Shown here one piece after another: positions 44,474-53,157 of a stretch of 64,000 bases of DNA. The translations under genes and the position numbers were made by a program. The DNA is from Synechococcus sp. C9 (GTDB lineage: Bacteria > Cyanobacteriota > Cyanobacteriia > Gloeomargaritales > Gloeomargaritaceae). Below the pieces are notes generated by a model. That model searched no databases. It had not been told where the DNA came from and worked only from the letters and a program-made list of their open reading frames with translations. The stretch's first letter is position 1, and each line of letters begins with the position of its first letter. Where the stretch lies: the NCBI RefSeq assembly GCF_022984075.1, contig NZ_JALAAD010000001.1, positions 310,001 through 374,000 on the forward strand. The letters run 5' to 3'.

Positions 44474-44592
44474 TATTGCGATCTCATGCTTCAGAGGAGT
44501 AAGGAGTGAGAAGCGAGAAGTGAGATTTCCTAGAACCAGGACGGGGCGGTGCCCTGCGACCCCTGTTCTAAACTCAGTGAGGATTGCGACAA
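44474..44592 (+). repeat. Decayed dispersed repeat
   Basis: The core AGAACCAGGACGGGGCGGTG then CCCTGCGACCCC is clear, and GAGGATTGCGAC resembles a damaged type 1 right end. The left end is not recognisable apart from TATTGCGAT. Confidence 0.6.
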
Positions 44593-44598
44593 ACCCCA

Positions 44599-45555
44599 TC
44601 ATCCCACCGGCACTGTAGTTGTCGTTTGGGCACGGGGAATGCTGTAGGTAAAAAAATCACTCGCCAGCACCGTATTGGGGAAAATCGCCTGGGCTTCCGC
44701 CAATAAATCGCTCAATTGCAGGGGATTACCCGGAGCATAACGGGGGCTGAAATGGGTGAGGATCAACTGCTTGACCCCCGCCGCTAGAGCCACCTGCGCC
44801 GCCATCGTGGATGTGGAATGGAGCCGTTCAAACGCCAACGCCGCATCCTGGTGGGCAAAGGTCGCCTCATGCACCAACACATCCGCCCCCTGCGCCAACG
44901 CCACCGCCTGGTCGCAATAGATTGTATCTGTGCAGTACACAAAATGCCGTCCCGGTTGCGGCGAACCACAGAACTCCCGCCCATCGATCACCCGTCCATC
45001 CGGCAGGGTCACCGTTTCCCCCCGTTTCAACTGTCCGTACACCGGTCCTGGTGGAATCCCCAACGCCTGCGCCTTCGCCACGTTAAATTCCCCCGCCCGT
45101 TCCCGTTCCCCCACCCGATAGCCAAAGGCGGGCACCCGATGCTTCAACGGCGCACAGGTCACTTGAAACTCCCCATCCTCATAGACCAACCCCGGCGACA
45201 CCGGATGCACCTCCACCGGAAACGCAAACCGCATCTGACTGTAGCGCAAGCAGGCTTTGATATACCCCTGCAAATCCGCCGGACCATAGATGTCCACCCG
45301 GTGATTGTCCCCCGCCAACCCGCAACTGGCAAGCAACCCAACCAAGCCAAAAATATGATCCCCATGCATGTGGGTGATAAAAATCCGACGAATTTGACTG
45401 GATTTCAAATCACTGCGTAACAGTTGGTGCTGGGTGCCCTCCCCACAGTCAAACAGCCACACCTCCGCCCGCTGGGGCAACTTTAACCCGATACTGGACA
45501 CATTCCGCCCCCGGGTCGGCACCCCCGAACTGGTTCCCAAAAACGTGATTTCCAC
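44599..45555 (-). CDS. rnz: Ribonuclease Z
   Basis: This 318-residue metallo-beta-lactamase-fold endonuclease trims tRNA 3' ends. It has THMHGDHIFGL at 61-71, the FLGTSSGVPT start, an exosite region, YCTDTIYC, and the later HEATF and LTHFSPRY ligand motifs. Since the tRNA in this window lacks an encoded CCA, 3' processing by RNase Z fits. It ends convergent with proB. Confidence 0.96.
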   Translation of the reverse strand: MEITFLGTSSGVPTRGRNVSSIGLKLPQRAEVWLFDCGEGTQHQLLRSDLKSSQIRRIFITHMHGDHIFGLVGLLASCGLAGDNHRVDIYGPADLQGYIKACLRYSQMRFAFPVEVHPVSPGLVYEDGEFQVTCAPLKHRVPAFGYRVGERERAGEFNVAKAQALGIPPGPVYGQLKRGETVTLPDGRVIDGREFCGSPQPGRHFVYCTDTIYCDQAVALAQGADVLVHEATFAHQDAALAFERLHSTSTMAAQVALAAGVKQLILTHFSPRYAPGNPLQLSDLLAEAQAIFPNTVLASDFFTYSIPRAQTTTTVPVG

Positions 45556-45700
45556 CCGTCACCTGCGGCATAACCCTACTCCCCCAGTCTAACCAACCCC
45601 CCATTTGACGCAAGCCCCAAAACTTTCTAAAATTAAAGGCAAGTTACAAAATGTAAATTTTGTTGAGCCATTGGTTAATTTACGGGTTTATTACGGAGTG

Positions 45701-46507
45701 ATGCCAGCGATGTTTAAGTCATGTTCCTGGGTAATGGGGTGGGTGTTGGCAGTGGTATTGGGTTGGGGGCTGTGGGTGTCGCCCGCCTTTGCCTACGATA
45801 ATCCCGACCTTTTGCCCAGCCAGCCCACGCCGATTATTGACCTGAATCGTTCCCTCACCGATGTCCAGGAAATGGCTTTGGCGCAGGAGTTAGAGCAATT
45901 TGAGCAGGAACATGGCTGGAAACTGCGGGTGGTGACCCAGTACGACCGTACCCCCGGCAAGGCGGTCAAAGATTTTTGGGGTTTGGATGACCGGAGTGTG
46001 TTGTTGGTGGCAGACCCCCGGGGCGGTAATTTGCTAAGTTTCAACGTCGGGGATGCGGTATATCAAAAAATGCCCCGCCTGTTTTGGATTGAACTGCAAG
46101 CCCGGTTTGGGAATATGTTTTATGTTCGGGAGCATGGGGAAGATCAGGCGATTATCCAAGCCTTGCGTTCCGTAGAAACCTGTCTGGTGCGGGAAGAGGG
46201 ATGCAAAGTGGTGCCCGGTTTACCCCAGGAGCAATGGCTGTTGACCCTGATCACTTCCCTGGTGGGGGGCGTAATTTGTGGGTTTGCCGCCCAACCCCGT
46301 CGCCAAGGACAGGTGATCGCCTGGCAATGGGTACTGATTTTTTCGCCCCTGTGGGGAATGCTGTTTATTTCCTTCGGTTTAGGACCCGTTCTGAGCCGTA
46401 CCAGTGATTGGTTGCCCGTCGTGCGGAACGTGGCTGGGTTTGCCATCGGTGCCTTGGTCGCCTACCTCAGCCCCATTTTTGGGGAACCTTTTCCCTCCAA
46501 AACCTGA
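45701..46507 (+). CDS. psb32: TPM-domain thylakoid protein, Psb32/TLP18.3 type
   Basis: This 268-residue protein has a signal segment (VMGWVLAVVLGWGLWVSPAFA, cleaved after AFA), a lumenal TPM domain (DLNRSLTDVQEMALAQELEQFEQEHGWKLRVVT in pieces, RSVLLVADPRGGNLLSFNVGDAV), and C-terminal membrane helices. Such proteins assist PSII repair. I chose ATG 45701 with CGGAG four bases before; ATG 45710 is an alternative. Its 3' end overlaps the convergent gamma-carbonic anhydrase gene by 46 bases. Confidence 0.86.
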   Translation: MPAMFKSCSWVMGWVLAVVLGWGLWVSPAFAYDNPDLLPSQPTPIIDLNRSLTDVQEMALAQELEQFEQEHGWKLRVVTQYDRTPGKAVKDFWGLDDRSVLLVADPRGGNLLSFNVGDAVYQKMPRLFWIELQARFGNMFYVREHGEDQAIIQALRSVETCLVREEGCKVVPGLPQEQWLLTLITSLVGGVICGFAAQPRRQGQVIAWQWVLIFSPLWGMLFISFGLGPVLSRTSDWLPVVRNVAGFAIGALVAYLSPIFGEPFPSKT

Positions 46508-46986
46508 CGGGCGTGCTGGCGGGCGAGGATAACGTATTCCTGGGCATGGGTGATCAGGTTTGCCGCCTCCTGGGGGGTCACCTCCCGTACCACCTTGGCG
46601 GGAATGCCCACTGCGAGGGAATAATCCGGCAAAGATTTGGTCACGACCGCTCCCGCCCCCACGATACAGCCTGTGCCCACCGTCACCCCATTCAGGATAA
46701 TCGCCCCGATGCCGATCAACGCCCCCGTGTGGATTTCCGCACTGTGAATCACCGCCCGATGCCCCACCGTCACCCAATCCCCCAAAATCGTAGGTGCTCC
46801 TGGGTCGCCGTGCAGGATACAGCCGTCCTGGATATTCGTGCCCTGTCCTACGAGAATCGGGCTGTAATCCCCCCGCAGTACCGCCTGATACCAGATATTG
46901 GCATCCACCCCCAGGCGCACATCCCCAATTAAGGTTGCATTAGGAGCTACAAAAGCGGCTAAATCCACCTGGGGAACAGCATTCAT
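46462..46986 (-). CDS. Gamma-carbonic-anhydrase-like hexapeptide protein
   Basis: This 174-residue left-handed beta-helix protein of the gamma-CA/PaaY type has the repeated hexapeptide pattern and likely zinc ligands in VTVGHRAVIHSAEI and IHTGALIGIGAIILNGV, with RGDYSPILVGQGTNIQDG earlier. Activity as carbonic anhydrase is uncertain; many such proteins are thiolesterases or inactive. Start ATG 46986 overlaps the upstream small gene (ATGA). Confidence 0.85.
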   Translation of the reverse strand: MNAVPQVDLAAFVAPNATLIGDVRLGVDANIWYQAVLRGDYSPILVGQGTNIQDGCILHGDPGAPTILGDWVTVGHRAVIHSAEIHTGALIGIGAIILNGVTVGTGCIVGAGAVVTKSLPDYSLAVGIPAKVVREVTPQEAANLITHAQEYVILARQHARQVLEGKGSPKMGLR

Positions 46987-47318
46987 GCTTGACCAGCCAA
47001 CGCCCGCAGCGCCAAAACCGGCTGGTAGGTGTCAATATCCGCATTGGTCAGCACCGTTTCTTCCCCGGGGGCGCATTCGTACACTATATAGGTCCAAATT
47101 CCCGGTTTGCCCGCTTCGGCGGATTCCGCTTCGTAAAACGTGGTGGTGCCATCCTCGGGACATTCATAGTAAGCGGAGTAAATATCCTCCCATTCCGCAT
47201 CTGAATCTGCCAGACTTTCCCGGATATTCGCCAACAAACCCGCCACATGATGGGGTTGGGTTTCCACCTGCACCAGCCGTTCCTGATCCCAATAAAAATT
47301 ATGCAATTCAAGCCCCAT
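46983..47318 (-). CDS. Small conserved hypothetical protein
   Basis: This acidic 111-residue protein (MGLELHNFYWDQERLVQVET, later YYECPEDGTTTFYEAE and WTYIVYEC) is of unknown function, no signal peptide or membrane segment. It is translationally coupled to the gamma-carbonic-anhydrase-like gene through an ATGA overlap, so the two may act together. I recall similar short proteins in cyanobacteria only vaguely. Confidence 0.65.
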   Translation of the reverse strand: MGLELHNFYWDQERLVQVETQPHHVAGLLANIRESLADSDAEWEDIYSAYYECPEDGTTTFYEAESAEAGKPGIWTYIVYECAPGEETVLTNADIDTYQPVLALRALAGQA

Positions 47319-47430
47319 GATTGATGCTCCCATGAGAAAATGATTTCTTATTATAAAAGAGAATTAACCTTCAGGGAATGCCAGAATTAGCTTCATCGGG
47401 ACTGTGAACTTTGACCCCACTTCTATAACA

Positions 47431-48078
47431 ATGGTTACGTTACAATTCCGACAACTGGATATTCCCCCTGGTCAACGCTTGCTCATTCATGGGCTTCAAT
47501 GGTCTGAATTTGAGGCGATTATGGCTGAATTGGGCGAAAAACGAGCCAGCCGCCTTGCCTATTGGGATGGAGTGTTGGAGATTAGGATGCCATTACCAGA
47601 GCATGAAGTGGATAAAGAACTGATTGGTGATCTGGTGAAAATCCTGTTAGAAGAATTAGGGCTTGACTGCGAGTGCTTTGGTTCAACCACCTTCAAACGC
47701 CAAGAAATGAACTTTGGCATTGAACCGGATCAATGCTTTTACATTCAACACCATAGACAAATGCAAGGTAAGCGTCGGCTCAACTTAGCCATTGACCCCC
47801 CACCCGACCTCGCCATTGAAGTAGATGTTACCTCCCAGACCCAGGTGGAGGCTTATACCCGTTTGGGCGTGCCGGAATTATGGGTTTATGGGGAGGCTGA
47901 GCTAACGATTTATGTTCTGCAATCGGGACAATATCAGCGTGCTGAGTGCAGTTCTATCTTCCCCAATGTGCCAATTTTAGCCTGGGTGCCGGAACTCCTG
48001 AATCAGAGCATCACCCTGGGGAGAAGCCAAGCCCTACGCAGTTTGCGCCAAAAAATCAGGTCGTTGCCCCTGCCCTAG
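47431..48078 (+). CDS. Uma2-family protein, divergent type
   Basis: This 215-residue Uma2 protein differs from the tandem group at 9.7-12.1 kb. Motifs are YWDGVLEIRMPLPEHE, IEPDQCFYI (with the Asp) and LAIEVDVTSQTQVEAYTRLGVPELWVY, in which Q replaces the usual Lys of the RxxK motif region. ATG 47431 is chosen; an in-frame GTG lies at 47404. Confidence 0.85.
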   Translation: MVTLQFRQLDIPPGQRLLIHGLQWSEFEAIMAELGEKRASRLAYWDGVLEIRMPLPEHEVDKELIGDLVKILLEELGLDCECFGSTTFKRQEMNFGIEPDQCFYIQHHRQMQGKRRLNLAIDPPPDLAIEVDVTSQTQVEAYTRLGVPELWVYGEAELTIYVLQSGQYQRAECSSIFPNVPILAWVPELLNQSITLGRSQALRSLRQKIRSLPLP

Positions 48079-48181
48079 GAACCCTCATGGGAAATCCCAT
48101 CTCCCTTCCCATCTCTGGGCATGGCATATAATAGTTATTTGAGCGTAATTTCCCTTTTAATAAATTAGTAAACTCTATTCC

Positions 48182-49534
48182 ATGACCCGTCGTTATCACA
48201 TTGTTACCTTTGGTTGTCAGATGAACCGTGCCGATTCGGAGCGGATGGCGGGGGTTTTAGAGGATTTGGGCTGGGAGGCAACCGCCGATGAAAACCAAGC
48301 GGATTTAATTCTGTACAACACCTGTACGATTCGGGACAATGCTGAGCAAAAGGTTTATTCCTATCTGGGGCGGCAGGCGAAACGCAAGCACCAAAATCCC
48401 GGTTTGACCCTGGTGGTGGCGGGCTGTGTTGCCCAACAGGAGGGGGAACGGTTGTTGCGCCGGGTGCCGGAATTGGATGCGGTCATGGGACCTCAGTATG
48501 CGAACCGCCTGGGGGACATTTTGGCGCAGGTGGAACAGGGACAGCAGGTGGTGGCGACGGAAGCGATTGACATTTTGGAAGACATTACCAAACCCCGCCG
48601 GGACAGTCGGGTGACCGCCTGGGTGAACGTGATTTACGGGTGCAACGAACACTGTACCTATTGTGTCGTGCCCCAGGTGCGGGGGAAGGAACAATCCCGC
48701 CAACCGGAAGCCATCAAACAGGAAATTATTGGGCTGGCAGAACAGGGGTATAAAGAAATTACGTTGTTAGGACAAAATATTGATGCCTACGGGCGGGATT
48801 TGGGCACTCGTCCCGACGGTCGTTATCGGGTGACGTTAACGGATTTGCTGTATTTTATTCATGAGGTGCCGGGGATCGAGCGGATTCGGTTTGTGACCAG
48901 TCATCCCCGGTATTTTACTGAGCGGTTGATCCAAGCCTGTGCGGCATTGCCTAAGGTGTGCGAGCATTTTCACATTCCCTTTCAGTCCGGGGATAACGAG
49001 ATTTTGCGGCGGATGCAGAGGGGCTATACCAGGGAAAAGTACTGTCAAATCATTGACAAAATTCGTCATTATCTCCCGGATGCCGCCATCAGTGCCGATG
49101 CGATTGTGGGGTTTCCCGGCGAGACGGAAGCCCAGTTTGAACGGACGTTGGACTTGGTGGCGCAGATTGGCTTTGACCAATTGAATACAGCCGCCTATTC
49201 CCCTCGCCCTGGGACACCGGCGGCGACTTGGGACGGGCAAGTTCCTGAGGAGGTGAAACAGGACCGCCTGCAACGGTTGAATCATCTGGTGGCGCAGGTG
49301 GCGGCGCAACGCTCCCAACGCTATCAGGGGCGGGTGGAGGAAATTCTCATCGAGGGGTTCAATCCCAAGGATGCCACCCAGGGGATGGGGCGTACCCGCA
49401 CGAATCGGCTGACCTTTGTGGCGGGGGAAACCCAGGTGGGGCGGTTGGTGCCGGTGCAAATCACGGAGGTGCGGGCGTTTAGCCTGACGGGGGTGCCGGT
49501 GGTTTGCCTTTCCAGGGCTGGACAGGTCGGTTAA
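48182..49534 (+). CDS. miaB: tRNA-2-methylthio-N6-dimethylallyladenosine synthase
   Basis: This 450-residue radical-SAM methylthiotransferase modifies A37 of tRNAs. The N-terminal cluster is bound by C12 (FGCQMN), C48-region [10 protein letters not shown] and AGCVAQ; the radical-SAM cluster by CNEHCTYC; a TRAM domain closes the protein (VEEILIEGF to [12 protein letters not shown]). Length is normal. Confidence 0.96.
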   Translation: MTRRYHIVTFGCQMNRADSERMAGVLEDLGWEATADENQADLILYNTCTIRDNAEQKVYSYLGRQAKRKHQNPGLTLVVAGCVAQQEGERLLRRVPELDAVMGPQYANRLGDILAQVEQGQQVVATEAIDILEDITKPRRDSRVTAWVNVIYGCNEHCTYCVVPQVRGKEQSRQPEAIKQEIIGLAEQGYKEITLLGQNIDAYGRDLGTRPDGRYRVTLTDLLYFIHEVPGIERIRFVTSHPRYFTERLIQACAALPKVCEHFHIPFQSGDNEILRRMQRGYTREKYCQIIDKIRHYLPDAAISADAIVGFPGETEAQFERTLDLVAQIGFDQLNTAAYSPRPGTPAATWDGQVPEEVKQDRLQRLNHLVAQVAAQRSQRYQGRVEEILIEGFNPKDATQGMGRTRTNRLTFVAGETQVGRLVPVQITEVRAFSLTGVPVVCLSRAGQVG

Positions 49535-49568
49535 GATAGAGGGGCAATCCGTTTGGTGGGGGTGCAGG

Positions 49569-49868
49569 ATGGAATTTGAGGCTTTATTTTTGGGCTTGGA
49601 ACCGGTGACGGCTCTGGCTGTGGGGGTGGGGGTTTTGGCGCTGGCTCCCTTGGTGGGGATGGCGACCAAGAGTGAATTGGCAGATTCCGCCCGGGAAACC
49701 GCCAAAAAAGGTCTGGTGATGGTTTTTGAAGCCTTTGACAAAGCCCAAAGTGCGGTGGCAGAAGCGGGAGAATCGTTCCAGGATTTGGTGGCAGAGGCGA
49801 GGGCAGAACGGGCGGCTTCCCGAAATGGGGCAAGTGCGCCCCCGCAGGAAGTGAATTTGAGCGACTAA
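49569..49868 (+). CDS. Small protein with one membrane helix, possibly DUF5132
   Basis: This 99-residue protein has an N-terminal hydrophobic segment (PVTALAVGVGVLALAPLVGM) followed by an amphipathic helix (ETAKKGLVMVFEAFDKAQSAV) and an Ala/Glu-rich tail ending NLSD. It resembles DUF5132 proteins in layout, but I am not certain. It lies 35 bases after miaB in the same direction. Confidence 0.6.
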   Translation: MEFEALFLGLEPVTALAVGVGVLALAPLVGMATKSELADSARETAKKGLVMVFEAFDKAQSAVAEAGESFQDLVAEARAERAASRNGASAPPQEVNLSD

Positions 49869-50404
49869 GTCGGCATTCCCCATGAGTAACCGGGTGGGGG
49901 GATGGGGCTGAGCGATTCGTTCAGTTTTGTTTCTCCTACCCTCGGTTTCACCCCAGAGCATTAAGCAAAATTCAGGTTTGGTTTCCTGTTGGCAGAGCAG
50001 GTGAATAGGGGGCATCTCTATTTATTTGAATCAATCATAAATCCCATCGTTGGCATACCCATATTAGCTAGAACCAAGGGCGGGGGTGCCCCCTGCGACC
50101 GCTAACTTTGAATTTAGGGAACCTCTACATAACCTCTATATTATTTGAGCCAACCAGAACTCCCATCATTGGCATACCCTTATTACCCAGAACCAAGGGC
50201 GGGGGTGCCCCCTGCGACCGCTAACTTTGAATTTAGGGAACCTCTACATAACTTCTATATTATTTGAGCCAACCAGAACTCCCATCGTTGGCATACCCAT
50301 ATTAGCTAGAACCCAAGGCGGGGGTGCCCCCTGCGACCGCTAACTTTGAATTGATAGAGGTGCCCTAGTTCTTATTACCAGAGTATTGGGGGTTCGTTCG
50401 GTTA
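49869..50404. other. Gene-free stretch dominated by three dispersed repeats
   Basis: Of these 536 bases, 50006-50367 are three tandem dispersed repeats. The first 130 bases (49869-50005) hold nothing I can identify, and no coding frame is credible. Confidence 0.65.
50006..50367 (+). repeat. Three tandem type 2 dispersed repeats
   Basis: Units start at about 50006, 50115 and 50234, marked by TAGGGAACCTCTA (50115-50127 and 50234-50246), and the last ends TAGAGGTGCCCTA (50355-50367). Each contains CCCATC, then the core AGAACC(A)AGGGCGGGGGTG and CCCCCTGCGACCGCTAACTT. Units differ at only a few bases, so the tandem growth is recent. Confidence 0.9.
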
Positions 50405-51403
50405 TCAGATATTACGGAATTGTTGCATTTTTAATACTTCAGTCACTTGGTCGCACCGCTCTGTATCGCCCATTTCTAAGAATAAATCAGCGGCTTTCCG
50501 CAGGTCATCCACTGCCCCCACCTGGTCGCCAATGGCTAAGCGCACTTTTGCCCGGTCAAAATAACAGGGAGCTAAATCCGTATCCATGCGTAGGGCTTGA
50601 TTGAGTTCTTCTAAGGCACCTTTGTAGTCCCCTTTTTCCATCTTGACCAATCCCCGTTCGTAAAAATCATCCGCTCCCATCCGCTGTTTGTGGGTGGTGA
50701 CTTCCTTGTGAATGTATCGGTAATTGGGATTCAAATCCAGGGCTTTTTTGTAATCAGCGGAAGCCCCTTCGTAGTCCCCCAATTTGCGGCGAGCCAGGCT
50801 ACGATTGTGATAAAATTCTGCCGCTTCTGAGTTAAATTCTAAGGCTTTGCTGTAATCCTCCACCGCCCGTTGATAATCTTTGACTTTGAACCGAATTAAC
50901 CCCCGATTGTAGTAGGCTTCTCCCATATTGGGGTTAAATAAAATCGCCTGATTCAGGTCAGCGAGAGCTTGGGCATAATTTTGCAAACGTCGGTAGGCAA
51001 CCCCCCGCTCGTAGTAGGCTTCCGCATTGTGGGGGTCGAGAGCCAGCACCTGGTTAAAGTCCTGGATCGCCTCTTCATGGTCGCCCCGTTCTGCCTTTTG
51101 TCTCCCCATATTTAGGAAAATGTTGGCTTGACTGGGAGGTTTGACCGGGTTGGGTTTGGGGGGTGGGGGAGCCGGTGGGGCAGAGGAAACCGGGGGTGTG
51201 GCAGGGGGACTGGCTGGGGGCTGGCGTTGGGAAAGCAACCAGAGGGCTAAAACGCCGATGGTTAGCACCCCTCCGCTGGCGATTAAAATCAACGGTAATG
51301 AATTATTGGCACGGGTACTGGGGGTTTGACCAGGGCTAGGGGACGCACTCAGGGCAAGCATGACTCCGAGAATGACACCCATCCATCTACGGTCAATGTT
51401 CAC
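50405..51403 (-). CDS. Membrane-anchored TPR protein
   Basis: This 332-residue protein has a signal-like N-terminus (MGVILGVMLALSASPSPG), a membrane helix (LILIASGGVLTIGVLALWLL), a Pro-rich linker (about 62-90) and then six or so TPRs (AEAYYERGVAYRRLQNYAQA and relatives) to residue ~320. It is probably anchored in the plasma or thylakoid membrane with the TPRs exposed. A scaffold role is likely; partners are unknown. Confidence 0.88.
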   Translation of the reverse strand: MNIDRRWMGVILGVMLALSASPSPGQTPSTRANNSLPLILIASGGVLTIGVLALWLLSQRQPPASPPATPPVSSAPPAPPPPKPNPVKPPSQANIFLNMGRQKAERGDHEEAIQDFNQVLALDPHNAEAYYERGVAYRRLQNYAQALADLNQAILFNPNMGEAYYNRGLIRFKVKDYQRAVEDYSKALEFNSEAAEFYHNRSLARRKLGDYEGASADYKKALDLNPNYRYIHKEVTTHKQRMGADDFYERGLVKMEKGDYKGALEELNQALRMDTDLAPCYFDRAKVRLAIGDQVGAVDDLRKAADLFLEMGDTERCDQVTEVLKMQQFRNI

Positions 51404-51534
51404 GATTGTTTGACCCCGCCTACAGGTTTATTGTTTTAATGCTGGTTTCTAAATCTTAACTTTTAGCCCTAGTTTTGCCAACCATTTCACCCCCAGGCAA
51501 TGACCTATATTAGGACTATTTGGGTTACTTAAGA

Positions 51535-53022
51535 ATGCGGCGTTGGCAGTGGGGTTTATTCCTGGTGGGTCTGGTTGTGACCCTGGTTTTGGGGCTGGGA
51601 TTTCTGCAAAATTTACTGGGTTTGTACACCCAAATCCTGACCCTGAGCGGGGCAACCGTCGCGAATCTCCTGCTGGGATTGGTGTTACTGGTGGTGTTGG
51701 GATTATTGCTGACCTTGGCACGCATTTTTTGGTTGGTCGGTCATCGTCCCACCCGACGACCCACGCCCCGGCATCCCCACCAGGCGGTCGGTGCCCAACT
51801 GGAGGCAATTGCCCAACAGCTCGCCCAAATCGAAGACCGGATTGCCCGGCAGGTTTTGGAAGCCCAACATCAAGAACTCGCCGCCCAGCAAGCCCGCCAA
51901 CCCCTGCGCCTGGTGATCATCGGTACCGCCTCAACGGGGAAAACGGCTTTGGTCAATACATTGCTAGGACGCATTGCCGGGGAAGTTGCCGCCACCTTGG
52001 GAACCACGACCACCGCTCAGGTGTACGGGTTTCGCCTCAAAGGGGTCCCCCGTCCGATTGAACTGATGGATACCCCCGGACTCCAGGAGGGTTCGGCGGC
52101 GGGAGCCACGCGGGAACAGCAGGCACGGGCATGGGCGGCTCAGGCGGATTTGGTGATTTTTGTGGTGGATAATGACCTGCGCCAGTCGGAATTTGAGGTG
52201 CTGAAACATTTGCGGGAACAGGGGAAACGGGTGGTGTTGGCGTTCAATAAAACGGATTTGTACCTCACCAGCGACCAGGAGGAACTGCTCACCCAAATTC
52301 GCCAACGGGTGCAGGGACTGCTTGCCCCTGGGGATGTGGTGGGCATTGCCGGTGCCCCCCCTGCGGTTACGTTAACTACCGGGGAACCCTACCAGCCCCC
52401 CCCGGAAATTGAACCCCTGTTACAGCGGGTGGCAGAAATTTTACGCACCGAGGGGGAGGACTTGATTGCCGATAATTTGTTATTGCAATGTCAGCGGTTG
52501 GGTGCCCAAGCCCAGGAGATTCTCGACCGGCAACGGCAACGGCAGGCGGAGGCGATTGTGGAGCGGTTCCAGTGGATTGGGGCGGGGGTGGTGTGGCTCA
52601 CCCCTTTGCCGGGGGTGGATTTGCTGGCGCAGGCGGCGGTACAGGCGCAAATGGTGGTGGAATTGGGGCAGGTCTATGGCTGTCATCTGAGTTTGGCGCA
52701 GGGGCGGGAGTTGGCGCTCTCCTTGGCGAAAACCCTGACCGCATTGGGGGTCGCCCGGGGGGTCGCCAGTCTGGTCAGCCGTACCCTCAAGGCAACGATA
52801 GCAGGATATGTATTAACATCAGCAGTTCAAAGTATTAGTGCCGCCTATTTGACCCGGGTGGCGGGGTTGAGTTTTATCACCTATTTTCGCCATCAGCAAA
52901 GCTGGGGGGCGGCGGGGATGGCGGGCGTCGTGCAAAGCCAGGTGCAAGCCCAACAGGCGGGGCTGTCCCAATTTATCCAGCAGGCATGGCAACGCCTCCA
53001 ATCCCAAAATAAATCCGAATAA
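51535..53022 (+). CDS. Membrane-associated GTPase with DUF697 C-terminus
   Basis: This 495-residue protein begins with two membrane helices (WGLFLVGLVVTLVLGLGFL and LLLGLVLLVVLGLLLTLA), then a TRAFAC-type GTPase: G1 GTASTGKT at 130-137, G3 DTPG, G4 NKTD. The C-terminal part (GAGVVWLTPLPGVDLLAQAAVQAQMVVELGQVYG region) is DUF697/YcjF-like. Cyanobacterial members are common, function unproven. ATG 51535 is chosen over TTG 51520. Confidence 0.88.
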   Translation: MRRWQWGLFLVGLVVTLVLGLGFLQNLLGLYTQILTLSGATVANLLLGLVLLVVLGLLLTLARIFWLVGHRPTRRPTPRHPHQAVGAQLEAIAQQLAQIEDRIARQVLEAQHQELAAQQARQPLRLVIIGTASTGKTALVNTLLGRIAGEVAATLGTTTTAQVYGFRLKGVPRPIELMDTPGLQEGSAAGATREQQARAWAAQADLVIFVVDNDLRQSEFEVLKHLREQGKRVVLAFNKTDLYLTSDQEELLTQIRQRVQGLLAPGDVVGIAGAPPAVTLTTGEPYQPPPEIEPLLQRVAEILRTEGEDLIADNLLLQCQRLGAQAQEILDRQRQRQAEAIVERFQWIGAGVVWLTPLPGVDLLAQAAVQAQMVVELGQVYGCHLSLAQGRELALSLAKTLTALGVARGVASLVSRTLKATIAGYVLTSAVQSISAAYLTRVAGLSFITYFRHQQSWGAAGMAGVVQSQVQAQQAGLSQFIQQAWQRLQSQNKSE

Positions 53023-53040
53023 ATCCTGAATTTGTGTTTT

Positions 53041-53070
53041 GATAACCGCTCCTTAATGGGTTTTTAACCT
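53041..53070 (+). promoter_or_regulatory. Pho box upstream of the PhoX gene
   Basis: Three 8-base direct repeats with 3-base spacers, GATAACCG (53041-53048), CTTAATGG (53052-53059) and TTTAACCT (53063-53070), fit the cyanobacterial SphR/PhoB box (YTTAACCT every 11 bases). A TATAAA at 53088-53093 sits 17 bases after the last repeat as a -10 element, the usual arrangement where the box replaces the -35. Confidence 0.72.
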
Positions 53071-53157
53071 CAATCTGCGATTCGGTTTATAAAATGCCAT
53101 TGGGGGTATTTTGAGCAATTTTACGCACTCCCACCATCTTTGAGAGCAGGCGAAGTT

